NCBI GenBank assembly: GCA_903825445.1
Contig: CAIKAS010000052.1
Span: 1-35,279, forward strand
Direction: 5' to 3'
Length of the DNA: 35,279 nt
Source of the DNA: an uncultured Acidobacteriia bacterium
GTDB taxonomy: Bacteria > Acidobacteriota > Terriglobia > Bryobacterales > Bryobacteraceae
Part shown: one piece after another, positions 16,840-27,200 of the stretch
How the letters are laid out: each line of letters begins with the position of its first letter
Position numbering within the stretch: position 1 is the stretch's first letter
Translations under genes and position numbers: made by a program
The notes under the pieces: generated by a model
What the model was told of the DNA's origin: nothing
The model's database searches: none
The model's input: only the letters and a program-made list of their open reading frames with translations

Positions 16840-19800
16840 TCACGACAACAGCAATTCCAAATCCTCGCGCTTCAGGTTCCGGATCAGAGCGTTATCTTCA
16901 CCGATAATCGCCGCCGCAAGATCGCGTTTGCTCTTTTGTAACTCCAGCACCTTCTCTTCCACTGTGTCGCGCGCGATCAGCCGATAGGCGAAAACCGCAC
17001 GCTTCTGGCCGATGCGATGCGCTCGATCGACCGCCTGCGCCTCCACCGCGGGATTCCACCAGGGGTCCAGAATGAAGACGTACTCGGCCGCAGTGAGGTT
17101 CAGGCCCAGCCCCCCGGCCTTCAGGCTGATCAGAAACAGCCGGCAATCTTCGTCATTTTGGAAGCGCTCCACGCGGGCCTGACGGTCGCGCGTTTTTCCG
17201 TCCAGATACTCGTAGACCAGGCCTTCACTATCGAGCCGCTCACGAACGATTTTCAGCAAACTGGTGAACTGAGAAAACACCAGCGCCTTATGCCCGGCGT
17301 CGGTCACTTCGCGGATCTGCTCCAGCAACGCTTCCAGTTTCGCGCTCGGTTCACCGGAACGCTCCGCATCGATCAGGCCAGGATGACACGCGGCCTGCCG
17401 CAAACGCAGCAGCGCTTCGAGCACCATGATCTTCGACTTCCCCAGCCCATGCGTTTCCACCTTCTTCAGCAGGCTGAGGCGATAGTGATCGCGCAGCTCG
17501 TTGTAGAGTTTGCGCTGTTGCGGCTCGAGTTCGCAGTAGATCGTTTGTTCGGTCTTGGCTGGCAGTTCCTTCACCACCTGATCTTTCGTGCGGCGCAGGA
17601 TGAACGGCCGCAGCGCCTGGCTGAGTAGTTTGCGGCTGTCTTCGTCGATGGTCCGGCCAGAGCCATTGGCAAGCCTGAAAACACTGGCGGCGCCCAGCAT
17701 CCCGGGGTTCAAGAATTCGAACAGAGACCACAACTCGCCTAAGTGATTTTCGACGGGCGTGCCACTCATCGCCAGCCGATGCGCGCCGCGCAGCAACCGT
17801 ACCGCCTTGGCCGATTCTGTGCCCGCGTTTTTCACGGCCTGCGCTTCATCCAGAACAACGTAATCGAATTCCACGTCTTTCAGGCGCGCCACATCGCGGC
17901 GCAGTGTTCCGTAGGTTGTGAGGATCAGGTCGAAGGCATCGAACTCGACCGCGCCGCGGGTGAGACCCGTGTAATCGAGCACACGCAATTGCGGGGTGAA
18001 GCGTTCCGCTTCCTGCTTCCAGTTGAATATCAGAGAGCGCGGCACCACGACGAGCGAAGGCCCGACCTTGCCCTCAGCGCGCAACACGCGGCGATTCTCC
18101 AGCAGAGCAAGCACCTGCGCGGTCTTGCCTACGCCCATGTCATCGGCAAGACATCCGCCAAAGGAAAAGCGTTGCAGAAACTCCAGCCAGCCCAAACCTT
18201 CGCGTTGATAGTCGCGCAGACACCCCACAAAGCCTTCCGGCTGCCCAACCGCTTCCACGCTGCGAAACCGGCGCAGTTCTTCACGCGCCCGGCCAAACGT
18301 TTCATCGACAATAGCCTCGGGCTGCGTGGCCAGCAAGGCGTCCAGCAGCCCGGCCTGGCTGGGACGGAAGCGAATGTGGCCGTCCTTCGCGGTTCCCATG
18401 CCCGCCAGGGTTCCGATGCGCCGCAGCCATTCTTCTGGCAGCACGCCATAACTGCCATCGCCGAGTTTGACCATGTTGTCGCCGCGCCGCAATGCTTCGA
18501 GCAGTTCCGGCAGTTGCGCCGAGGTATTGCCGAACTCTACGCCACCATGGAGTTCAAACCAGTCGACCCCGCTGGACACTTCCATGTGGAATTCGCCGGG
18601 CCGGTGGAAGACCTTGCCATCGGCATCGATGTGCCAGCCGGCATCGAGCAGCGCTCGCACTGCTCGCGGCATCCTGGCTGGATGCAGATCCCACTGCGGC
18701 CTCGCCTGATACCAACTCACTGGTCGAAATCTGAATCCAAGCTCCCCGGCCAATTCGAGCGCGGCTTTCTCGGCAACCGGGTCACGCCGCACCAGGCGCC
18801 GAGCCGAAGGTTCGTAGAACCCGGCGGATTCGCCGAGAGCAGTGACCATGGTGCCGTCGTACTCGAAGAATATCTCCGCATTGAGCGTATCGCCGCTCGC
18901 ATGGTCCACGGAGCGAATCCGAACGCCAGGCCGCGGCGCTACAGTGATTTCTTCGTAGCGCAGTTCCTCAGGCACTTCGAGCGGCGGAACGCCCGGAGTA
19001 CCAAGCAGCGTCGCGATCATATCGTCGCGATCCTTCGCCGGCACCTCAATACTGCCCTTCCTCCGGAGATGTCCCATCCAGCCGAATTCCGTGCCCGCGT
19101 GGAGCGGCGCTACCCTGCCCTCCGCAATCATCAGACCCTCAGCTACCAGTACGGGGGTGGAAACGTCCATGCGCTCGGCTCCCGGAGTGCCGGAAGTGTC
19201 CGGAGTACCCCGTCGTAAAACACCGGCTACCACCCAACCTTTTCGAACGCGAACAGGCTTATCCTCTGCTTTCGCATCCGGACCGATTGCACGGACCTCA
19301 AGAGCGAGGCGCCAGGGCTCACCATCGTCCCAAACCAGGGGTTCCATGTTTTCGATGGGCAGGCCCCTGCGAAGAAAAAGCCGACCGGTGCGTCCCGCCA
19401 GTTGCAGTACTGTCTTAGACAGCGGATAACGCAGGGCGCTGGACGCAGGTATCTGGCGATACTGCGCATCGGTATATCCGCCGAAGCCATAATACTCGGC
19501 AGCCCCGGCGAGGGACGAGAGGATCTCGCGATCTTCCGCCAACCGCAGCGAATCAATTTGACCGCGCTGCATCCTGAGCGCAACCGCGCGCCCGAACTCA
19601 CCGTTCGCTTTGAGATCGCGAGTCAACAGTGAGAGAACGACGTGAGCATGCGCGACGCTGGCATTTAGATCCACCGCGTAAAAAATCTGGCGTTTCGCCG
19701 GCCAATCCCGGACCATGCTCGGAGTCTTTTCGCTTCGTACCGCAGCGATCCGCGTCTTCCAGGGTGGCGGCACGGAAGCAAGAACTGGCTTCGCGGTGGG

Positions 19801-20175
19801 CTTCTTCGGAATGGGAGGTTCGGCGCCGCTACTCCAGGACGCATCGAACTCATCAGCGGACCGGCCCATGTTCCCCTCCGGCACGTCGGGAAGACCGGAC
19901 AGGTGGCCTCGCGACTCAGCGGCCAGAACGGCGGCCCACAAGTGCTTGCATGGCCCGTCGGTGCTGAAATACGGACAGGAACAATGCAGTTGAAGCCCGT
20001 TTTCTGCGAACTCCACACTGACTTCGTAGGGCCTTGAGCCGGCCACGGACGCTTCCAGCGACGACGGAGAACCGTTTATGACATTCACGAAACCGGCCAA
20101 ATAGTATTCGCGGCCCCTGCTTCTGATGACCGAAGGGAACATATTCGCAAGGTTGCGTGACAGGCGTGAAGGCAT
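16840..20175 (-). CDS. SNF2-family helicase with N-terminal SWIM zinc finger
   Basis: A 1111-residue bacterial Swi2/Snf2 ATPase. The SWIM zinc finger (CxC-x8-CxH: C65, C67, C76, H78, in CSCPYFSTDGPCKHLW) is complete. A long middle part, about residues 170-640, includes the bacterial SNF2-associated region. The ATPase follows: Walker A in DDMGVGKTAQVLAL near residue 680, motif Ia VVVPRSLIFNWKQE, the DEAQ box in VVLDEAQAVKN near residue 775, motif III LAMSGTPVENHLGELWSLFE, and motifs V-VI in LKAGGLGLNLTAAEYVFILD and DRAHRIGQKRAVFAYR near residue 1050. All key residues are present. Such proteins translocate on double-stranded DNA and probably remodel protein-DNA complexes; their bacterial role is poorly known. 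No Shine-Dalgarno sequence precedes ATG 20175. Confidence 0.95.
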   Translation of the reverse strand: MPSRLSRNLANMFPSVIRSRGREYYLAGFVNVINGSPSSLEASVAGSRPYEVSVEFAENGLQLHCSCPYFSTDGPCKHLWAAVLAAESRGHLSGLPDVPEGNMGRSADEFDASWSSGAEPPIPKKPTAKPVLASVPPPWKTRIAAVRSEKTPSMVRDWPAKRQIFYAVDLNASVAHAHVVLSLLTRDLKANGEFGRAVALRMQRGQIDSLRLAEDREILSSLAGAAEYYGFGGYTDAQYRQIPASSALRYPLSKTVLQLAGRTGRLFLRRGLPIENMEPLVWDDGEPWRLALEVRAIGPDAKAEDKPVRVRKGWVVAGVLRRGTPDTSGTPGAERMDVSTPVLVAEGLMIAEGRVAPLHAGTEFGWMGHLRRKGSIEVPAKDRDDMIATLLGTPGVPPLEVPEELRYEEITVAPRPGVRIRSVDHASGDTLNAEIFFEYDGTMVTALGESAGFYEPSARRLVRRDPVAEKAALELAGELGFRFRPVSWYQARPQWDLHPARMPRAVRALLDAGWHIDADGKVFHRPGEFHMEVSSGVDWFELHGGVEFGNTSAQLPELLEALRRGDNMVKLGDGSYGVLPEEWLRRIGTLAGMGTAKDGHIRFRPSQAGLLDALLATQPEAIVDETFGRAREELRRFRSVEAVGQPEGFVGCLRDYQREGLGWLEFLQRFSFGGCLADDMGVGKTAQVLALLENRRVLRAEGKVGPSLVVVPRSLIFNWKQEAERFTPQLRVLDYTGLTRGAVEFDAFDLILTTYGTLRRDVARLKDVEFDYVVLDEAQAVKNAGTESAKAVRLLRGAHRLAMSGTPVENHLGELWSLFEFLNPGMLGAASVFRLANGSGRTIDEDSRKLLSQALRPFILRRTKDQVVKELPAKTEQTIYCELEPQQRKLYNELRDHYRLSLLKKVETHGLGKSKIMVLEALLRLRQAACHPGLIDAERSGEPSAKLEALLEQIREVTDAGHKALVFSQFTSLLKIVRERLDSEGLVYEYLDGKTRDRQARVERFQNDEDCRLFLISLKAGGLGLNLTAAEYVFILDPWWNPAVEAQAVDRAHRIGQKRAVFAYRLIARDTVEEKVLELQKSKRDLAAAIIGEDNALIRNLKREDLELLLS

Positions 20176-20350
20176 GAAGTGACGCGGCGGACGGAGTTAA
20201 CCTAATTCTACAAGCCAGACGCATCATATGGGCACGACGCCTAAGGAGTTGGTGCGATTGGCGTCGCGATAGGGGAGGAAGAACGTGCTCCTGTCGCGTA
20301 TAACGTAAGGTTTCACACATTAATATTTATTTTTACCTGGCATGCCAATA

Positions 20351-20368
20351 TGGAGAGATATTTCTCCA
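20351..20368 (+). promoter_or_regulatory. Hairpin in the AT-rich region before the PEP-CTERM gene
   Basis: TGGAGA at 20351-20356 pairs with TCTCCA at 20363-20368 around a six-base loop. It lies 67 bases before the ATG at 20436 in an AT-rich stretch (about 20315-20400) that stands out from the GC-rich surroundings and probably contains the promoter; TATATG at 20385-20390 is a weak -10 candidate. The palindrome GGCATGCC (20339-20346) lies just upstream. A regulatory role is inference. Confidence 0.3.
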
Positions 20369-20435
20369 TTTACTAGTAGTACTGTATATGTTAAGTTATG
20401 TTCTGAAGTTCACGCGAGATGGACTTGGAGGTTTC

Positions 20436-21143
20436 ATGGTTAGATGTGTTAAGTCATTTGTTTTCATAACGCTGCTATTTTCACTCCCGATTTTTGCCGA
20501 CAGCATCAGTGTTGGCTACCTGCAGAACCTTGCCGATAGCCCCAACAATGGTGAGCAGACCATCACGATCTCCAACGATACGGGTGCCTGTGTTGGCAAC
20601 TCACCTTACGATTCCTGCACAAATCTGACGTTCACCGATTGGACTCTCACCGTCAACTACACAAGCGACTACTACAATGCCAGTGGCCCTGCGGAACCGG
20701 CACCGTTCGTGTACACGGATTTTGGCGCCGGGCCATACGGCGGCTGGGGGGATATCCTGGCGCAGTCGTCGTTGTCTTTTAGCTTCGATCTTTGTGCTGG
20801 CCTGGGCAGTTGCTTAAACCCCGATAGTCCGGATACCCAGATTACGAGCGTTGAGTTTGCAGGACAGATCACACCTTCCTCATTTTGCCTGAGTCCGGAC
20901 AATAGCTGCGATACGTTTACAGCGGATCCGAATTTCGATCTCGTCTGGGACGGCAGCAGCCCGGTTGGCCCCTATGTCGACGAGGGTAACTTCCAGTTCG
21001 CTCAGAGCCCTGACATTACCGTGAACGCGGCGGAAGTTGTGAGTTCGTCAACTCCTGAACCAAATACATTTTTGCTTTTGACCGCGCTGTTGCCGATAGC
21101 GTGGTTCGTACGCCGGCCAAAATCCGCTAAGACCAGTTTGTAG
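20436..21143 (+). CDS. PEP-CTERM sorting-signal protein
   Basis: A 235-residue exported protein. The signal peptide is MVRCVKSFVFITLLFSLPIF followed by ADS. The body is acidic, rich in Ser, Asn, Asp and paired Cys (GACVGNSPYDSC, DLCAGLGSC, FCLSPDNSC), and has no domain that I recognise. The C-terminus is a classic PEP-CTERM signal: STPEPNTFLLLTALLPIAWF, then VRRPKSA, that is a P-E-P motif, a hydrophobic helix and a basic cluster. Such proteins are processed by an exosortase and displayed on or released from the cell, usually with exopolysaccharide. GGAGG ends five bases before ATG 20436, close but usable; an in-frame ATG at 20388 would give an N-terminus without a leading signal peptide. Its neighbour downstream is the giant surface-type protein, 105 bases away. 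Confidence 0.85.
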   Translation: MVRCVKSFVFITLLFSLPIFADSISVGYLQNLADSPNNGEQTITISNDTGACVGNSPYDSCTNLTFTDWTLTVNYTSDYYNASGPAEPAPFVYTDFGAGPYGGWGDILAQSSLSFSFDLCAGLGSCLNPDSPDTQITSVEFAGQITPSSFCLSPDNSCDTFTADPNFDLVWDGSSPVGPYVDEGNFQFAQSPDITVNAAEVVSSSTPEPNTFLLLTALLPIAWFVRRPKSAKTSL

Positions 21144-21148
21144 GGTCC

Positions 21149-21168
21149 GTCGCCGTTTTTGGGGCGAC
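21149..21168 (+). terminator. Short stem-loop after the PEP-CTERM gene, possible weak terminator
   Basis: GTCGCC (21149-21154) pairs with GGCGAC (21163-21168) around an eight-base, T-rich loop, five bases after the TAG. No T-run follows directly; the first is at 21191-21195. This makes a canonical intrinsic terminator doubtful, so read-through into the giant gene is possible. Confidence 0.25.
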
Positions 21169-21212
21169 TCCGGGCTCGGCTGCAACATAGTTTTTGACTG
21201 CATTTTGACGCC

Positions 21213-21240
21213 GCAAACAACGCCGTTGTTTGCCCGGAGG
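21213..21240 (+). promoter_or_regulatory. Perfect hairpin abutting the Shine-Dalgarno sequence of the giant gene
   Basis: GCAAACAAC (21213-21221) and GTTGTTTGC (21225-21233) are exact reverse complements around the loop GCC. Two bases later comes GGAGG (21236-21240), itself eight bases before the TTG at 21249. The stem does not cover the ribosome binding site but stands directly against it, so it could affect ribosome loading, mRNA stability or protein binding. Two TTGAC-type -35-like sequences (21194-21199, 21205-21210) lie upstream without convincing -10 partners. Confidence 0.5.
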
Positions 21241-21248
21241 GTTTTACC

Positions 21249-24200
21249 TTGCAACGCTCATACCAGAAGTGTGTCCAGGCTCTTGCCTTTATCGTTTCCG
21301 CTTTCGCCTTGGCAGGCGGAGCATCTGCCCAGGTGGTCCTGACATCACCTGCGGCGCCAGTCCTGGTGGGGGCGAACATCTCCATGGGAGGCACGGGCTA
21401 CCCAACAGGAACGATTAACGCCGCTTCGACAAATATCGTGGTGACGCCCGCGCCGGGAAGCGGCTCACCGGTGAGTTTTGCGCCCACGACAGTTTCGGGC
21501 AGCGGCGGCAGCCGAACTCTCATCTTTAAGTTACCTGCGTCGCTCACCGCCAATCTTCCGTACAATGCGACGGTCTGCGCCTCGGGCCAAACTACCGCCG
21601 CCGTCGCTTTCACCACGGCCACGTGCGCGAACATCACAATCAATCCCGCAGGCTCACTGGCGAATGTCTCGCCCGGCGCCGGACAGGTGGGTACCGCGGT
21701 CAACGTCACCATCACGGGCCTCTTCACGCATTTCGCCCAGGCGACATCCGTCGTATCGGTAGGCGGCTCTGGTGTTACCCCGAGCAACATGGCTGTAACG
21801 CCAGGTAGTTCCACACAGCTGACTGCCACGTTCACAATCGCCAGCAATGCGACACCTGGGGTTCGTTCGGTCACTGTAACTTCAGGTTCTGAAGTGGCGA
21901 CACTTGCAGTCGGTTTCGTGGTCACTACCAGCCCCGGGCTTTCCTTCTCCATCATTAATCCGGGTTCAGCCGCGCAGGGTTCCACGTTGAACGTGGACGT
22001 GCAGGGCATCAATACTCATTTTGTGCAGGGCACCACAACCGCAAATTTCGGCAACGGAATCACGGTGAATTCTATCGTCGTTAACTCCCAGACCGACATG
22101 ACAGTGAACATTTCCATCGGCGCGATTGCGCCAGCGGGAGGGCGCCCTGTCACCGTTGTTACGGGAGGCGAATTCGCTACTGCGCCAAACGGCTTCACTG
22201 TCACCAGCAGCGGAGCCAGCATCACCAGCGTCACTCCGTCAACACCTGTTCCGCAGGGTGGGAATGCAACGCTGGCGCTCGTCGGCCTGGGAACTCACTG
22301 GGTGACGTCCGGAACTAACGTCAGCTTTGGCGGCGGCATTAATGCCGGTGCGGTGACGGTCACTGACAACACACATCTCACCGTGAATCTTTCCGTCGGC
22401 CCCGGTGTCCCGGCGGGAGTCTACGGAGTAACTACTACTACGGCCGGTGAAGTTGCGATGTACTCCAGCGCGGTAACCGTCACAGCATCCACGCCTTTCA
22501 TATCAAATGTTGCGCCGACTTCCGGCGTTCAGGGTGCAAATAATCTCGATGTCATCGTGACGGGCACCTACACGAGTTTCACAACCGGCGCCATCTTCGC
22601 TAATTTCGGTCCGCTGATCACGGTCAATTCCGTTACGCCGAACACGCCGACCAGCGTGGACATCAACATTTCGATTTCCAACGTCGCCTCCACCGGCGGC
22701 CGCGCTGTGACGCTGACCAGCAACGGAACCCTGTTTACCTTTAACTTCGCCGTGACCGCCGATGGCGCCACAGTGACCAGCGTTTCGCCAGGTTCCGGGC
22801 TGCAGCAATCCAGTTACGCTTTGACCGTTACCGGTGCCAACACGCACTGGGTGCAGGGCACTACCGTCGCGAGCCTGGGCGACGGCAACATCACGATTAA
22901 CCGGGTCATCATCAATAGCCCCACCAGCGCCTTAGTCAACATCACGCTTGGAGCCCAGGCTGCCCTGGGACTGCACGGGTTCAGCATGACCACTGGTGGT
23001 GAAGTTGCCACACTGGCAAACGCTTTCAACGTATTGCCCTTTACGCCGTCGCTGTCAATGTCGCCTTCCACCGGCAAAGTCGGCACGACAGTGAACGTGA
23101 ACTTCAACGGGAATTTCACCCATTTTTCCAACCAGACTGAGGCGAATATCGATGGCGAAGGCGTTCAGATCCAGAACTTCGCAGTAGTTGGCGGAAGTCC
23201 CACGCAGGCGACAGCTCAGTTCGTGATTGCCTCGACTGCGCCCGCGACTCCCGCGTATCTCTGCGTACCGGGCGGCGGTGCGTGGCACAACATCACGCTC
23301 ACGACCGGGGGTGAAATCGTCACCACCTCTTTCTGCGTTACCAGCACTCCGGCCGTTCTCACCAACATCACGCCGAACAATTCGCCGCAGAACAATGCGC
23401 TGAACGTGACGATCACGGGGCAGTACACAAATTTCCAAAACTCAACCCTGACGACACCCGGATCCCTTGGCACGGCGCCGACCACGGTCGGCTTCGGACC
23501 GGATATCACCACGAGCAATCTGACTATCAACAGCGCAACATCGCTGACCGTACACCTGGCCATCGATCCCGTGGCTGCGCTTGGCTGGCGGCTGGCCTAC
23601 GTAAATACCGGAGCCGAACAACTGACGATCGGCTTCCTGATCGATTCGCCGGCCTCCGCCACTCTGGTCAGTATTTCTCCCAACTCGGCGCAGCAGGGGC
23701 AGAGTATCAGCGGCGTCACCATCACGGGTAACCTCACGAACTTCGTTCAGGGTTCTACGGTCGCTATCGTCGGCGCGGGAATCACGGTGAGTAATCTGCA
23801 GATTCTTTCTTCGGAGGTCGCCACCGCAACCATTTCCGTTTCGCCGACTACCACGCTTGGCGGGCGCACCGTGGAAATGATCACGGGTTCGGAGGATGTC
23901 ACAGGTCCACTGTTCACGGTTAATCCGGGTATAGCCGCGATATCGTTTACGCCAAGCTGCACAAGCGCCAACGTGGCTGGATTCCAGAGTTGCACGCCCA
24001 CGCTGGCAACGGTTTACCAGGGCGCCATCGTGCCGTTTAACGTAACAGGCACGGGGACCAACTTCCTGCAGGGCGAAACCACCATGTATTTCGATGGTTC
24101 CGACATCGCCGTCACGCAGCTAACCGTAAACTCCCCCACGTCTATCACCGGCCAGGCCGCCGTTTCCTATACGGCAACACCTGGATTCCGCAACGCTACG

Positions 24201-27200
24201 GCCACCACGGGCGGCCAGGTTGCGCCTACCAGCAGTTACGCTATCGATGTCATTCAGGTGACCGGCACCTCACTGAACCTCGACGTTAATTCGGCCCCAC
24301 AGGGTACGAGTCACCTGCAGATTACACTGAACGGTCAAAACACGAACTGGGTCAACGGCACTACAACCGCGACGTTCGGAAACAACAATGGCCTGGTAGT
24401 GAACTCGCTGACCGTCAACAGCCCCACCGTGGCGATTCTCGATTTGACTGTCGCAGGGACCGCTTATACCGGTCTTTACACCCTGACTGTCACCACCAAC
24501 CACGGCGGCGGCAATATCGAACAGCAAACGTTGATCAACGTCTTCACCGTAACTACAGGCGCAGCGATTATCACTAACGTCGCGCCAAACGGTAACAGTA
24601 CACAGGGTTCCACCGAAGGCATTAATATTACCGGCCAGAACACCAGCTGGATCAACGGCGTCACCACCGCGTATTTCACTACCGGTGGCTGCATTGGCGT
24701 TCCGAACCCCGGCGTCAACGTCGGTGCCGTCGTTGTGAACAGCACCACCAGCGCGACACTTTCGATTTCTATCGCGTCTAATGCGCAGACCGGCCTGCAG
24801 ACACTTTGCATGACAACGCTGGGCGAGCTTGTCAACTATCAGAACTCCTTTACAATTAACCCTGGCACGCCAACGTTGAACGGCGTCACGCCTGTAAATG
24901 CGGAACAAGGCACGCAGGTCACGCTCAACATCATCGGCCAGTTCACGCACTGGGTCCAGGGCACCACAACCATTACTTTCGGACAGGGAATTACTCTCAC
25001 ACAGCCGCTCACTATCACAAGCGCGACTGCAGCCACCGCGAATATCGCTATCGACCCGCTGGCATACACGGGTGCCCGTAATGTGGTACTGAATACGCCA
25101 CTCGGCGGTGGTGGCGACGAAATCGTCCAGGGCACAGCGTTCTTCAACGTAACCCCGGGACCGGCCATTCTGAGCACGATTTCACCTACAACGGGTAATC
25201 AGGGTACGCATATCCTGATGCAGCTCAACGGCGAGAATACCCACTGGGCGCAGGGCCTCAGCCAGGTCACAATCAACGGCGCAGGCTATGACATCACCGT
25301 CAACGGCGTACAGGTGCAGAGCCCGACGACTCTGGTGATGGATATGAATATCTCGCCGACCGCCAACCTTGGTCTGCGCACGGTTTATGTCTCGACCGGC
25401 GGCGAAAACGTCATCCTCCAGAACGGCTTTCTGGTCACTGGCGGCATACCGTCTATCAGCAGCATCTCGCCATCTTCGGCACAACAAGGTTCGAATAACG
25501 TCAACGTGATGATCACGGGCATCTTCACTACCTGGACGCAAGGCACTACCAATGTCAGCTTTGGCCCGAACATCAATCTGACGAATTACGTCGTGGGCGA
25601 TAACACCCATCTGACGGCGGTCATCAATGTGCCGAACGGCGCGCCGCTTGGTCTGCAAACCGTCACTGTTCAGACGGGCGGCCAGATCCTGACCACGCAG
25701 TTTAATATCCTCAGCAACGCACCGCCGACACCTTACATTTCTTACGAATACCCCAGCGTTGCACTCGTTGGGCAAACGCTCGACGTTAACCTCGCTGGTG
25801 CTTACACCAACTGGGTGTCCGGCAACGCGCAGATAACATTCGGCACGGGAATCGTTGTCAATACGTTCCAGGTCACGGGCGAAACCACGGCGATTGCGAA
25901 TATCACGATCGTTCCGTCAGCCACTTTGGGTACACGAACGGTCACGCTCACTACGGGGCTGGAGACGGAAACTACCAGCTTCACTGTAACGGTCGGCACC
26001 CCCGCGATAACGATGATCAGCCCCAGTTCCATCATCCAGGGGCAGACTCTGGATGTCGACATCATCGGCCAGTACACCACCTTTAACGCCTCGACAATCT
26101 TCGCGTTCAGTAATTCCCACATCACGCTGAATACGGTCACACTTTTTGGCCCCACCGCGGCGCGCGTCAATATCTCCGCCGACATCGATGCGCCATTGGG
26201 CGGTATGAGCATCAGTGCAACTACCGGTTCGCAGGTCGCCTACAATCAGGTGGGCTTCAGCGTCACACCGAGCCAGGCCACTATCATCTCCGTCAGCCCC
26301 AATACTGCGCCACAGGGTGCGGCACCTGTCGTACAGGTGACCGGGTTTGAAACGAACTGGGTGAACAATGTAACCGTCTTCAATTTGGGCGGAATTGGCA
26401 TCACCAACGCGGTGGTCAACGGCCCCACCAGCGCTACGCTGACTCTCTCGATTCCTGAATTGGCATACGTAGGAGAGTATTCGATCAGCGCCACCACAGT
26501 CGGTGAATACGCTTACCTGAATAATGCCTTCGTGGTAACGCCTGGCACTCCCATTCTGCTTTCTGCTACCAACAACACGGCACAGCAGGGAACTGAAATC
26601 TCCGTTGGTATCCTCGGCCAGCTCACCAATTTCGTACAAGGCGTCACCACCGTGAGCCTGGGTAATGGCGTCAACGTTACCGGCGTTACCGTGACTGAAC
26701 CGACGTCCCTGACCGTGACGGGCAGTGTGGATCCGCTCGCGTATACGGGAAGTCGAAATATTATCGTCACCACGGGTGCCCAACAACTGGTACTGTTCGG
26801 CGACTTCTACGTTTCTCCGGGCACCGCGCAGGTTTCACAGCTGACCCCAGCCAGCGCTGGCCAGGGCCAAACGTTGAATGTGGCGATCACCGGCACCAAT
26901 ACACATTTCACGGCCAACCAGACAATCGCCAATTTCGGCCAGGGCATTTCAGTCAACACGCTGCAGATCACGGACGCTACTGACGCCGTCGCAAATATCA
27001 CGATCGCCGCCAACGCCAACGTCACACTGAACACTGTCACGATGACCACGCTCGGTGAGAGCGCCAGCGGCGGACCGTTCAAGATCATCTCCACGACGCC
27101 GATCATCGACTTCATTAACCCGACGTTCCTGAGCCAGGGCCAATCCGGGACCATCTCTCTGACCGGCTCCTTCACGAACTGGGTAAACGGCAACTCAGTC

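Noticed and set aside
17743..19218. 491-codon plus-strand open frame
   Set aside because: Antisense to the SNF2 helicase gene, whose motifs are complete. The translation is low in structure and rich in His, Arg and Gln, typical of shadow frames.
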